From assembly GCA_038380435.1 (NCBI GenBank), contig JAWZYU010000034.1, forward strand, positions 6,244,704-6,308,703: DNA of 64,000 nt, read 5' to 3'. The DNA is from Ryuthela nishihirai (Eukaryota; Arthropoda; Arachnida; Araneae; Heptathelidae). Shown here piece by piece: positions 34,523 to 45,814 of the stretch. The position numbers and the translations under genes were made by a program. The first letter of the stretch is position 1. Each line of letters begins with the position of its first letter. The notes below the pieces were generated by a model. It worked only from the letters and a program-made list of their open reading frames with translations. It was not told the DNA's origin and did not search any database.

Positions 34523-34733
34523 GTTGTCCCATGGCCGAGTGGTTAGCGCGCTTGGCTACTGACCTAAGGGACCTGGGTTCGAGCCCCGGGTAAGGCATGG
34601 ATATATGTATTGTTTTTTTGCTGAGGCCCTGCCATCCTCACAGATCTTCTACTATGGCATATAAACTGACAGGCTCCTGTCAGACCTCTGTGGCAAGCAG
34701 CTGCTTGTGGGGGTATTTACTTTTTATTTATTT
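34523..34733 (+). mobile_element. Complete SINE2 (tRNA-derived) with 12-bp target duplication
   Basis: The 211-bp element is flanked by ACATATATCAGA (34511-34522 and 34734-34745). The head is strongly tRNA-like: TGGCCGAGTGGTTAGCGCGC (box A) and GGTTCGAGCCC (box B). A body with GCAAGCAGCTGCTTG and a TATTTATTT tail follow. It lies against the right end of the mariner. Other copies are at 52932, 57170 and, as a fragment, 50426. Confidence 0.93.
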
Positions 34734-34745
34734 ACATATATCAGA

Positions 34746-35733
34746 TATTAACCCAAGAAAAAACCAAGGTAACTTTATAGATAACAATAAATCCAACTAA
34801 TTCTCAGTTTTTTAGATATTACAGTGATGTAGAATAATTCCATTACTTTTAAATCTGCACTGACTTAACTTCCTTTTAAAATAAACCACTGCTAAAATGT
34901 CTTAAAATTTCTGAACGTGTTATTTTTCCATACACTAGTTAACACCATTGACTCAGATGCTAAATACCTCAAGTCATCCATGTTATCAGTAATACAACAT
35001 ATTGTGGAATCAACATCACTTCCTTGGTTGGTGTCTTATCAAAAGCAGTGCCATTTGGGGAGAGATGTCCTAAAGGTCAAAAATACTAGAGAATCACACT
35101 TTTAATTTATATTAGATGTGTTCTAGGCTTCCTGATCAATGAATATGGCAATTGGATTATTTATGGAGAATGGAAGCCTATTTTTACATCTAATTAATAT
35201 TAATGATCAAACTATCTTCTTTGACATTTCAAGTACATGAAATAACCAATAAAGAATTATAATGATTGAAATTTCAAAGTAATGAAACCATGACTTTCTG
35301 GTAACATATCAGGCAACTCTAAACACTAAGCTACTGTCAGCAATCTGTTTTCTCCTAATAGTGGCTCTGAAGAAACCTGGTCAAAATAGGTAATCTGATC
35401 AAGAACTATAATTATCTCACTTTAGAGGAAATAAACAACAAGAAACCATCAATTTTCATTAAACCCAACACTTTATTCCAGGTTGCTGATTTCATAACAA
35501 TTATTATAAATCTGTCAAGTTACAATAATTTTTCTGGTAGTAAAAAACTTACTACTAAAAAATTTAAGAACTACTCTAAGTTTTAAACCAATTATACAAG
35601 TTTAAAAATCTATTCACGTCAGGAATTTGCTTTTGGAGGAAATTATACTTTTAAAATTTTCAATCTAGACAAATGGTAGCAATCTTTAATTGTAATGAGA
35701 TAGCAAAAAAAAAAAAAAAAAAAAAAAACTTAC
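34746..35733. other. ITPK1 intron 2, no feature recognised
   Basis: AT-rich intronic sequence. It ends at a run of 24 A (35705-35728) that touches the donor site of exon 2. Confidence 0.45.
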
Positions 35734-35758
35734 CTTTACAAGTTCCAATCCAGAAGCC
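35734..35758 (-). CDS. ITPK1: ITPK1 exon 2 (25-nt microexon)
   Basis: On the minus strand this is a 25-nt exon between a TTCCAG acceptor (35759-35764) and a GTAAGT donor (35728-35733). It completes the split Trp codon from exon 1 and reads ASGLELVK, then joins exon 3 (IDLECPLE) in phase 0. This fits the family, where a GxExV(V/K) strand leads into the next block. The donor is followed at once by a run of 24 T on the minus strand, which may help recognition of so short an exon. Too short to be seen as an ORF; the call rests on splice sites, frame and family match. Confidence 0.85.
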
Positions 35759-35764
35759 CTGGAA

Positions 35765-36239
35765 ATAAAAGCCATCATTAATTATAAAACAACAAAATCA
35801 TATTTCACATATGATATAAACTTGAAAGTATCATTAAATGATGCAGGTTTTTTTTTGCTTCCATACATATACGTGGGGGTTGTGAAGATAGCAAAATTCA
35901 AATACACCTAATATCAAAAGTTCTATCAATGGATGCACAACTTTTCTGAGTTTATAATTCTACTAAAATAAATCCATATTCCAATAAAGTAAATAAATAT
36001 GAAGTACACTGCTGCATTTTTATGCTTTTGAAGAAAATATTTTCTATTGTTTATGCATTTTAAATAGCATTATTTCAAATTATCACGATTTGGGATAAAA
36101 CAGTTTAATTGTTCCTAGTTTCAAGCAGCAAAACATACTCCTCATCGAAAATAATTGCCCCACCCAGTAGGAATGTTGTTCATATGATGAAAAGCAACAT
36201 GCTAAAAATCAGTAGTATAAGAAACAAATTATCCAATTT
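35765..36239. other. ITPK1 intron 1, no feature recognised
   Basis: AT-rich sequence without gene or clear repeat. Confidence 0.4.
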
Positions 36240-37500
36240 GTAGCCTGTTTAGTGAGGCAGATACATGGGTCTTAAGGTACATCAGTACAAGGTGTGGCCA
36301 CCTTTCACAGCAATACAACTAATACAGTTAGGAAGTGAGTCCTGGTCTGATTCACCAGATTTGCTGCACTTGAAGATCTATCACATTATACACTGGAATC
36401 AGTTCTTTTCTCAGATGTCATTTCATGATGTCCCAGATGTGTTCCATTGACATTAGATCCGGCGAAAGACTGGCCATGTTAGCAGAGGAATGGCTTGCAG
36501 ACACTATTAAGAAATGCATACAGTATATGGTCTGGGAGGAGTAGGACCACAGAGCAATGAATGGTAGCCACAAACTGCTGGGTGGTTCAATTACTCTTGA
36601 TAATTATGAGAGATGACCAACTCTCATAAGAGACAGTGGTCCACACCAAAATTACAGCAGTGGGATTGTATAGTACTTAATAATGCATGAGATGGAAGAT
36701 CTCTCACCAGTATGTTACCATACACATGTATAGCCATCATTCTGTCCCAGACAGATGCAGGCTTCATCACTGAAGGTAATATATCTCCATTCATCATGCC
36801 ACTCAATTCATCCATTACATGACTACAATCTGACATGCTGTGGCTTCAAGTGAGAGATATGCAGAGTAAAAGGTGTCTTCCTTGCACACCAGCTTTATGT
36901 AGGCATAAATAAATGGTACTGGCAGATACCAGCAGTGCCTCATCAGTTATTCTATCACTGGATATCTGTCAGGTAGTCACATTTCTGGTACTGGCAGCCA
37001 TCCAGTTAATCATAATCACTCGAGGATGACTGGATCCTGAAATTAATGTGAAAAATTATCCCATGTCCACTGCTGGTAGCAGCAGTGGACATGGAATGCA
37101 ACATAAACTGCTCACTCACATCTGAAATGCACTGCAATTTGGCACATAGACCTATCCTGTTTTATGTAGACTTACGATGCGAACTTACTCAAACTTCCTG
37201 AGTTGATTAAATATCTGTCTACAATGTACAAATGGCATTATCTTTTGAAGATAGCCAGGCATATAGGTCAAGTTCAGTTTCTTTAATTCACACTGTCCAT
37301 TTTTTCCCAACAACAACCTTTCCTACAACTGATGGAATCCATTTTCATCCACCTCATTTTAAATATAGTCAGACCTGTGATTTTCCATTCATTTCAATGT
37401 ATCACCATCCCACACTTCCATACAATTTTCATTACCACAGCTCTACTCCTTCTGGATGGGGCAATTTTTTTATTGAGTGCATAAATCGTGACCAATGGAT
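36240..37500 (-). pseudogene. Tc1-like transposase, strongly decayed
   Basis: On the minus strand a frame near 36790-36680 reads TFSDEACICLGQNDGYTCVW (first catalytic Asp region of Tc1-type transposases). Another near 36490-36400 reads SPDLMSMEHIWDIMK (third acidic residue region). A possible end resembling that of the 4618-5975 element lies at 37452-37480 (GGATGGGGCAATTTTTTTAT). A perfect 15-bp hairpin at 37061-37094 interrupts the coding region. Many stops. Confidence 0.78.
37061..37094. repeat. Perfect 15-bp hairpin, 4-nt loop
   Basis: Arms CCATGTCCACTGCTG (37061-37075) and its exact complement (37080-37094). It lies in the Tc1-like relic. It may be a local inverted duplication. Confidence 0.88.
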
Positions 37501-37591
37501 CAACCTGAATTAGAGCCACTGAGCACTAATCTTATCTAGAATCAAATCATGTAGAAATAAAATATTTTATTACTTCCTGGATTGTAAATAT

Positions 37592-37660
37592 ACACTATCT
37601 AATCAAAAGCATCAGGACACCCATTCTGAGCAGTGGATTTGCCCATATACACCACCACAA
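37592..37660. mobile_element. Tc1-like terminal repeat fragment
   Basis: TACACTATCTAATCAAAAGC followed by ATCAGGACACCC has the form of a Tc1-family end sequence (CACT...CAAAAG...GACACC). Only this end is present; the next sequence is an RTE-like LINE fragment. Confidence 0.5.
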
Positions 37661-37664
37661 CCAT

Positions 37665-38224
37665 AGCCCATCATCATAATCATCAAGCAGTCATGGGTTA
37701 CAGAGGTCCAACCACACCACGTAATTTAGTTCTACAAGCATATCTGTCCTGAGCAACATCTGCTGCATCTGGTCAATGCACACCAATTCTAACAAGGCAT
37801 CCTGTCTCCCCCCCCCCCTTTCTGAGGCATTTAGGAACACTATTTATAACCCTATTCAGTAATCTATAATATATATATATCTTGCTTACAGGCAAATGGC
37901 CAAACCAACGGAGTCTCTCTCTGCCAATATGCTGCTCAAAGGAGGTTGTCGACTCCTTTGCCTAACCTCATAATTACTTACAAAGTTGAACTACCTAATG
38001 CCCAAGATACTGCATAAGCATCTAGAATCAAAAGCATCGAGTTTCCTGTTATCTTGTTTACAAAGGATCCAAGTTTCACTATCATAATTAACCCTAGAAA
38101 GAACCATACTATTGTACAGCCTAATTTTAGTCTTTAGGTGTATACACCTATTTCTCCACACTCTCCATAGACTCTTAAAAGTCCCCAGCAGCAATCCCTA
38201 TTAATCTGCTAATCTCATGCCACT
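37665..38224 (-). mobile_element. RTE-like LINE 3' fragment
   Basis: On the minus strand this matches the end of the RTE-like ORF2 and 3' UTR (frame 38194-37991: SRVNYDSETWILCKQDNRKLD). The 3' end has the CATCATCATAATCATCAAG-type tail at about 37670. The upstream end lies at the CTCATGCCAC block, which is repeated at 39590. Confidence 0.85.
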
Positions 38225-38225
38225 G

Positions 38226-39546
38226 TCCATAATTCTTAACATTTCCCAGGTCCAACTATTTTTTCACTCTGATCAAGCAAAAAAAAATTTTAACTTTAGA
38301 ACTTTTTGTAAATTTATTATTTTCATCTTACTCAGCACAACATAAAAAGAAATAGTTTCCACCCATTGATCATAGATGGTGCCAATGGTTGGTACCAAAA
38401 ATCTTCAGTGAAAGGTTTAAAGTCTTAAATTAGTGGAAAAATATGAGTCAGCATTAATCCAATTGGTAAGAATACTCTGGCATGTTTCTGGAGAGATGTG
38501 GGTTCAAGTCCCATATGTCAGAGAAATTTTTTCCACAAAATATTTATTAACTAATAAAAGGAATCATGGCATGTTTATATGCCAAATTAATCAGCACTTA
38601 ATTCTGGATTTTCTGAAAATAAAATATTTAACAAAAAAGACAATTAGTTTCATTTTAATAAGACTTTTTTAGTCATGTAGTAAAAAAAGGCATTTGTCAA
38701 CATAAATAAATTAAAAAAAAACACTAATAGACAGAAATGATTATAATGCACATGAATAGAAGGGCTATTTATTTCTGAATAACAAAAAATTTTCTTGTTT
38801 AAACATTTCTTCCATTTTGTAATTTTTTTCTGTGTACCATACTTTGTGCGAAAAGTCCAGCCTTGTTGCAGAGTCCAATAAACGAGTCAACTTCAGAATA
38901 TTTTTAATAAATTAATCAACAGAAATAGGTCATATCATATACCAAACTAAAGAGAATTTAATTCTGAATTTTATTGAAATAAAAAATTTTAACATTGTAG
39001 TAACATATTAATTTTAATACCTTTTTCAGTGGCATACCGAAAAAAATAGGTACATATTTCAAAAATACTTCCAAAATCTCCATTTTTAAAAACATTAATG
39101 TTTTGTTAATTATCAGATTTTAGGAACTTTAAGGAAAATTTTTGATAATAGTTCAAATCAAACTTCTGAGCTTAAATTAGAGGATTGTTTCAGCATAATG
39201 TATTTTTAGAAACTTTAAGGAAAAATTTGTTGATATAGTCCAAATCAAACTTCTGAGCTTAAATTAGGGGATTGCTTCGGCATAGAGTGATGTTAACAAA
39301 TAAATTGGCAATACCTTATATTGCTTCTAAGAAATAGCAATCAGATGGTTTTAACAAATTATTTATATTATAGTTTAATAAAATATGCATCAAATGAAAA
39401 AAGAAAATATTATTTTTTCAAGCTTGAATTACATATTTTTAAAAGATATATGTAAACAAATTTTCAAATGGCAATTTTTAAAAACAGAATCACAGTTTCA
39501 TATGCTGCAGAAAAAAAGTCTATAGACATCCTCGACCTGGGAAGGG
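38226..39546. repeat. Repeat-rich insertion between two RTE-like fragments
   Basis: This 1.3-kb segment shows blocks found at 560-830 in inverted form (AAATAAATAGCC type, CTCAGCACAA). Within it, two near-identical pieces (CAAATCAAACTTCTGAGCTTAAATTAG) occur about 85 bp apart at 39152 and 39239. A tRNA-like segment lies at 38437-38520. No coding region recognised. It is flanked by a diverged direct repeat of about 45 bp (38177-38222 and 39549-39594) made of RTE-like LINE sequence. Confidence 0.5.
38437..38560 (+). mobile_element. SINE3-like element with tRNA-like head
   Basis: TAATCCAATTGGTAAGAATA (box A-like) and GTGGGTTCAAGTCCCA (box B) are spaced as in a tRNA. An AT-rich tail with TTTTTTCCACAAAATATTTA follows. 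The box B flank resembles the SINE at 18787-18897. A real tRNA is unlikely because the acceptor stem does not pair. Confidence 0.5.
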
Positions 39547-40072
39547 TTAAAAGTCCCAGCAGTAATCCCTATTCTTTTGTTAATCTCATGCTGCGCATCA
39601 CCAGTATCTGTTGCATAGCTCCCAAGAAGATAATTAAATTGAGATACCTGCTGAAGAGTGGCACTATTCAGATTCACTGAATCACAGCCTGCCTGACCAA
39701 TTTTCATCACTTTAGTTTTCTCTCGGTTTATCACCAAACCTGTTCTACTACCAGTCTTATCAACAGCTCGAACGAAAGAGTTCACCTGATCAACATAACT
39801 TGACAAAAGGGTGTAATCATCAGCATAACCTAAATCAGAGTTTTTCAGATCAATACACCATTTAAGGCCAAAATCTTTCCCTTGCAGTGAATTCCACATA
39901 ACATAATCAATAATCAAACTAAAGAGAAAAGGAGACAAAATGCACCCTTGTCAAACACCAGAAGCAATGCTAAACCAATTGCTACAAGCCTTTTAACTCT
40001 CACACACTACTCAATGTTATTATAGAGAGTTTTCATTATGTAAACTAACTTGTCTGGTATGCCATACGATAT
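39547..40072 (-). mobile_element. RTE-like LINE fragment, RT core
   Basis: The minus-strand frame 39938-39498 reads SPFLFSLIIDYV, LGYADDYTLLS and GLVINREKTKVMKIGQAG, the RT catalytic region. It ends at TCTGGTATGCCATACGATAT (40053-40072). Compared with copy B the 5' half is missing. Confidence 0.85.
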
Positions 40073-40074
40073 AA

Positions 40075-40737
40075 AAACCTTGTAAACCAGTGTTATTAGT
40101 GATTTATAGTGATATATTAATTTTGTTAGATATTGATTACTTTTATTAAAGTTCTTAATATGATTTATTGGGAATATTTGGAAGTGTTCAGCGACTTTTT
40201 TTTTTATATAGAAATTTGTATGTTGTAGAATTATTAGTGTAGAAAAATAACTTGTAAATGGGGGGTAAGAAGATTAAAGAGATCAAATTAATATCTTTAA
40301 TACTTTATGGGTGTCATGGAGTATTAAAGACATTAATTTAATTTTTATTAGTGCACTGTGAAGCTCTATTGCAATTCTTTTTAGATTAAAAAGAAATTCA
40401 GGGGAGGGTTTTTTGAGAAATATGAAGCTTTGTTTAATGGATAACAGTCTGTAGTTTTTTCAATAGCTTAAATCTGTGTGCTTATGCATGTTTTTATTAA
40501 TATTTCTGGTTATGAAAATTAATAGTGATAGTTATTAATATATTTAGCTACAGAATTGAATATTTGAATTAAAATTTGTTTATTGTTATTTGTGATTATG
40601 AAGTTTAATATAGATATTTAATGAAAATGTTAGGTAATATATTATTGGGTGTAGAAATCTAATTAGCTTTCTGTTAAATATTGCAGGTTGGAATTATGGT
40701 AGGTATAAGGGGGTTTTTGTTTGTGATGGTATTATTT
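40075..40737. other. No feature recognised
   Basis: AT-rich intronic sequence without gene. Confidence 0.4.
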
Positions 40738-41078
40738 AGACCGGCGGCTTTTCATAATTTTTAGAATGGAAGTGCATTGTTGTCAATTTTCTTGTTTTTT
40801 GATGTGTGTTCTCTGTGATGAAATTATTTGCTTTGGGGACTTTTTTTTTTATAATTCAGATCAGTGATGCATTGTTTCTAATTTTCTTGTTTTTTTTTAT
40901 ATGTGTTGTTTCTGATGTGATTATTTAGTTTCAGGGGCTCTTTTTAAAATGCAGATCAACAGTGCATTGTTTCCGATTTTCTTCTTTTTTTATATTTCTG
41001 TCTGATGTGATTATTTAATTTCAAGAGCTCTTTATAAAATGAAAAACAGCACTGCATTGTTTCCGATTTTTTTATTTT
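40738..41078. repeat. Degenerate tandem repeat, about four units of 75-115 bp
   Basis: The block GTGCATTGTT / ATGCATTGTTTC followed by a TTTTCTTGTTTTTT run and a GATGTGATTATTTA-like segment recurs at about 40770, 40865, 40960 and 41050. Units vary in length. Confidence 0.7.
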
Positions 41079-41153
41079 GCTTTTAAGATTTGTTTTTGAT
41101 TATATTAAAAAAGTAAAAAGAGGGGGAAGGGAGATTAGAGCAACTTGTAGTAT

Positions 41154-44100
41154 CATCATCATCCTCAAGCAGCCATGGGCTATGGAGGTCCAACCAGACC
41201 ATGCAATTTAGTTCTATACGCAAGTCTGTCCTGAGCTACATCTACTGCACCTGGCCACTGCACACCAATTCAAATAAGGTCCTGTTTGACATTGTCTGTC
41301 CACCGCAACCTAGGTCTACCCCTCCTTCTGAGGCCTCTAGGCACACTGTTCATAACCCTATTCGCCAATCTATAATCATTCATACAAACAACATGGCCAA
41401 ACCAGTGTAGTCTCTCTCTGCACAATATGCTGCTTAGAGGAGGCAAACTCCTTTGCCTAACCTCATCATTAGTTACAAAGTTGAACCACCAAATGCCCAA
41501 GGTACTCCGTAAGCATCTGGAATCAAAAGCATCTAGCTTCCTGTTATCTTGTTTACAAAGTGTCCAAGTTTCACTACCATAACTGAACCTAAAAAGAACC
41601 AAACTATTATACAGTCTAATTTTAGTCTTTAGGTGTATACGCCTATTTCTCCACAATATCCATAGATTCTTAAAAGTCCCGGCAGCGTTTTCCCTATTCG
41701 TCTGTTAATCTCATGCCGCACATCACCATTATCTTTTAAATAGCTCCCAACATAATTAAACTGTGACACCTGCTCAAGATTGCAACCATTCAGATTAACT
41801 GAATCACAGCCTGCCTGACCAATTTTCATCACTTTAGTTTTCTCTCTGTTTATAACCAAACCTACTCTACTACCAGTTTCATCAACAGCTTGAATGAAAG
41901 ATTTCATCTCATCAACATCATTTCCCAAAAGGGCTAAATCATCAGCATAATCTAAATCAGAAATTTTCGCATCTCCAGTCAATTTAAGGACAAAATCTTT
42001 CCTTTGCAATGAATTTCGCATAACGTAATCAATAACCAAACTAAAGAGGAAAGGAGACAAAATGCACCCTTGTCGAACACCAGAAGTAATGCTAAACCAA
42101 TTGCTACAAGCCTTACCAACTCTCACACACGACTCGGTGTTATTATAGAGAGCTTTCATTATGTTAACTAACTTGTCTGGTATACCATATGATTTCACAA
42201 TCAACCACAAATTATGACGATCAACAGAGTCGAAAGCCTTTTTGAAATCAACAAAGCTGGCAACCAAAGGTTTCTGAAATTCTAAACATTTCTCAAGAAT
42301 CTGCCTAAGTGAAAATATCTGATCCACACATCCCCTACCACTTCTGAATCCACATTGCTCATTACGCAATTGCTCGTCAACCAGATTCTTAATTCTATTA
42401 AGCACAATCATGCAAAGAACTTTACCTAGAACAGAAAGTAGCTGATACCCCTATAGTTATGAAAAGAACTACAATCACCTTTTTTTAAAAAATAGGGATA
42501 ATAATAGCTCTGGTAAAAATCCTTAGGGACCATGCCTTTATCATACAAGATATTCAACATTTTAGTCATCGAAGTGGTAACCGAAACATTCCCAGCTCTC
42601 AGCATTTCCGTAGTAATTTCATCTACCCCTGGGGATTTATGAAGTTTAAAATAGCCAAAATAACTTCAGACTGTGTTATAGGGCCAACATTAAAGCTAGT
42701 TATGCATCCATCCTCATTACAACGAAAGGGAGTAGAACTAACCACATTGTTTAGACCATCACTGAAATGCTCAGCCCATCTAGCCATGACAGAATCCTCA
42801 CCTTCTATAACTTTACCTTGTTTATCCTTCAATCCCTGTATACCTGTCCATTTTCTACCACACAAAACGTTAACTCTCTGGTATAGCTCTCTGCCGTTGT
42901 GCGTCTAACTGCTTCCTCAGCTTTGTCAGCCAAGCCATCAAGCCAAAGATTCTTATCAGCAGCTAACTAATCTTTTACACGTTTATTAAGTTCTCTGTAA
43001 TGCTTTCTGTTAGGACTAGTAGCGTACTGATTAAGGACATTCCTGCAGTTCTTTCTTTCCGAAATAAGCTCAAGTGCCTTATCATTCATATAATTCTGCC
43101 TCCTCTGCACTTTTTTTCCTAAAAGAGTACTGTTAGTGTCCAAAAAAGCCTGTTTGAAATGATGCCATTCTTTATCAACTTCAGTAGTAAGCATACCATG
43201 ACTGTCATAATGACTAGGTAACCTATCATGGTAAGCTTTGGCTATAACTGGGTCTTTCAGAACGTCAATATTAAAAGTAAATTTTTCAACCCTAGCACAA
43301 CACTTTTTAAGTTTAAGTTGCAAGACACTTTTAACAAGGTAATGGTCAGATCCAATTTCAGCTCCCCTACATGACCTGGTATTCCTAACAGAACTAGCCC
43401 ATTTGCTGTTAATTAATATATAATCAATCATATTCTTATGCAGCCTGTCAGGTGAAACCCATGTGTATTTATGTATGTCGTGGTGTTTGTAACAGGTGTT
43501 AGTTATTCTGAAACCATTGAGTTTACTTACCTGTAGGAGACGTTGCCCATTGCAGCTACCAATACCAAAATGGCCTATTACTTCTCCCCAAAGGTCAGAG
43601 TCAGTACCAACTTTGGCATTGAAGCCACCTAGAACAAGGGTAATATCTCCTTTCTTGAGAGAATCCAAAATATCCTGAGGTTGTCTGTAAAACCTATCCT
43701 TCTCATCCTCATCGGCATCCTCAGTGGGGCATAACAGCAGATAACATTCAAGTCTTTAATGCTTGTCTGAAATTTTGCTGTAAGAAACCTTTCATTAATG
43801 CACTCATATCCTAGAAGAGCATCATTGGCATGTCTGCTGAGAAGCATACCCACGCCTTTGTGATGCTTATTGTCGTTCCTCCTTGAAAAGAGAAATGTAA
43901 GATTATTTTTAAGAATCTGACCTTTATCTGTCCATCTAGTCTCTTGCAAGCCGAGAATATCTAAATAATAATGGTGGAATTCTTGTGTGAGGACATCAAG
44001 AGAAAAAGCTCTGTGCAGAGTCCTCACATTCCAACTACCTATGGAGATAAAATGGTTAGTGGGATGTTTAAAGAAACTATGTTTATTGAGAGAGGGAATG

Positions 44101-44722
44101 CCGACAATATCAAACAGCCCCCTAATCCCAGATATGGGGCAAAGACCTGTTCCCCAACCACTAAAAGATGAAGCCATCTACACTGGAAGACTTCCTCTAA
44201 TGTAGAATTTGACGATACCAATAGAAGCAAAGAGTTCAGGTGCTTGCGATGACCTCTGCTCAGGATTATCCACCAGCTGATAAACATATCCTGTGAATCT
44301 ATTCACTTGGGGCTGTCAACCCACAAACAAACAGAAAACACAGCGGAAGATTTTCCCTCCACAGAAGCCCACCAGTGCAGCAAATTCAGGATCCAAAATC
44401 AAGCTCAGAGCCATAATACAGTCCAGTCCAGTGGGTTGATATGGTCAGCACCAGGACCTGTGTGGTTGACCACTCTTAAGTAGGGTATAAAAAAAAGAAA
44501 AGTAGCCAGAGTTGTCCAGATCAGTAGGCTACACTAATCTGGCAGCCCTCCCCTTCCGTTCACTTCCACAAGAGAATATCTCTTTTGAAAGGTATTAACG
44601 GTTTGCACCATGCGAAGGCGGGGTCAGACATTAGGTGCTAGGCCTGGCCGGTTCTATGCATCATCACAGGGGATTGGTGCATAGCTCTCCTTCCAGTGAC
44701 TACCAGCTACCATTTACAGACC
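41154..44722 (-). mobile_element. RTE-like LINE copy B, complete, with 11-bp target duplication
   Basis: The 3.57-kb element on the minus strand is flanked by ACTTGTAGTAT (41143-41153 and 44723-44733). The 3' end is a CATCATCATC-type tail next to the left duplication. The 5' end extends to GGTCTGTAAATGG on the minus strand. The sequence is very close to copy A. It lies in ITPK1 intron 1 in the sense orientation. Confidence 0.93.
41278..44177 (-). pseudogene. RTE-like LINE polyprotein of copy B (endonuclease and RT), frameshifted
   Basis: Frames in order on the minus strand: 44177-43629 (SWNVRTL, LDILGLQETRWTDKGQ), 43668-42967 (endonuclease end and linker, GGFNAKVGTDSDLWGE), 42865-42623 (linker), 42411-41629 (RT: CGFRSGRGCVDQIF, FVDFKKAFDSVDRHNLW, GVRQGCILSPF, DLDYADDLALLG), and 41656-41270 (C-terminus with RLHWFGHVVCM). 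Only a few frame breaks separate them, so it is a fairly young copy. The RT motifs are intact. It supports the reading of copy A, which has a local duplication that B lacks. Confidence 0.9.
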
Positions 44723-44898
44723 ACTTGTAGTATGTGCAAAGGCAATTGTGGTGTTGTCTTAACTTGGTTTGTGTGTTTATGGTTTTTTTTTGGATTACTT
44801 TATTTTTTAGTAATTCACAGTTGCGAGAGATGTTTGTTTGTTTTTTTCTTGGGGGGGGGGGGATTATGGATTTATTTGTTACATTGCATTCATCATAA

Positions 44899-44979
44899 AT
44901 TCGAGTAATCATTATCATAGTAATGAAAAAAAAAATCAATTCGAGTAATCATTATCATAGTAATGAAAAAAAAAAAATC
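44899..44979. repeat. Tandem duplication, two units of about 40 bp
   Basis: ATTCGAGTAATCATTATCAT... with a poly-A end occurs twice in a row (44899-44938 and 44939-44979). The A run is slightly longer in the second unit. Confidence 0.88.
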
Positions 44980-45580
44980 TTTTTTTCTATAAACCATTGT
45001 TTGGGTAGGGTCTGGAGGTTGTGGGAATCAAAAAGAGCTGCTTTGTCATGTTGCATTAAAAAAAATGCTGCTCTAGGGCTGTAAAGTGCACCATTGCTCT
45101 GAATTTTATGAAAGTTAAATGTTTACATGAATTTATGAACAGTTTAATTTTAATAAGACTTTTTCACAGTGGTAGTGTGAAAAATAATAAATCTGACTAG
45201 GCAATTAAGGCTTAATTTTGATAAACCTGATGAATAAGAACAAGTTAAATTACATACCAAGGAAAGAATTTTTTTGAATAATAAAAAAAAAATCTAAAAC
45301 TAGAGTTGTTATTTGTCTATATATATATATTTCATTGTATTATTTTAAAACATAGGGCAGAATTGTAGAAATCAATAAATTTTTTCCACAGAATATTTAT
45401 TGATTTATCAACGTCAAAAGAGCAGCAGGTAATGCTGTGATTATCATCTATGTTTAAAATTGTAGAAGGTAACTTTGCACTATTTACTATTTATTGGATT
45501 TTTCTGTCCTGTTTATGATAGTAGAGGAACAATTTCTTGGTTGAATGAAATTAAAGTGTCATAGAGAATTAAATATATTG
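44980..45580. other. No feature recognised
   Basis: AT-rich intronic sequence. Confidence 0.4.
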
Positions 45581-45583
45581 TTT

Positions 45584-45708
45584 TAAAGCCCTTCCAAAAA
45601 TATCCATGCTACCTAACATCAACAGTAATAAATGACTGAGAATTTACACACCAGTCATTCATTATTATTGATACTAGGTAGCATACATATTTTTAGAAGT
45701 GCTTTAAG
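45584..45708. repeat. Foldback element, arms of about 55 bp
   Basis: TTAAAGCCCTTCCAAAAATA, ATGCTACCTA and AATAAATGACTG on the left (45584-45638) pair with CAGTCATTCATTATT, TAGGTAGCAT and TATTTTTAGAAGTGCTTTAA on the right (45651-45708), with several mismatches and a short spacer. Possible MITE. Confidence 0.75.
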
Positions 45709-45814
45709 AAAAAAGGTGTCGTAAAGAATTAACCCTGTGAATCTCTATTTTTGTCACTTACTTGGCTGCTTTTTATTTCTGGGCACCGTGCATTTTTTCT
45801 TTCAGTGATATGTT

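Noticed and set aside
34530..34600. tRNA gene
   Set aside because: The A and B boxes are those of SINE2 with a repetitive body, tail and target duplication; the acceptor stem is not conserved.
38437..38515. tRNA gene
   Set aside because: Box A and box B are present but the ends do not pair as an acceptor stem, and the box B flank recurs in a SINE at 18787.
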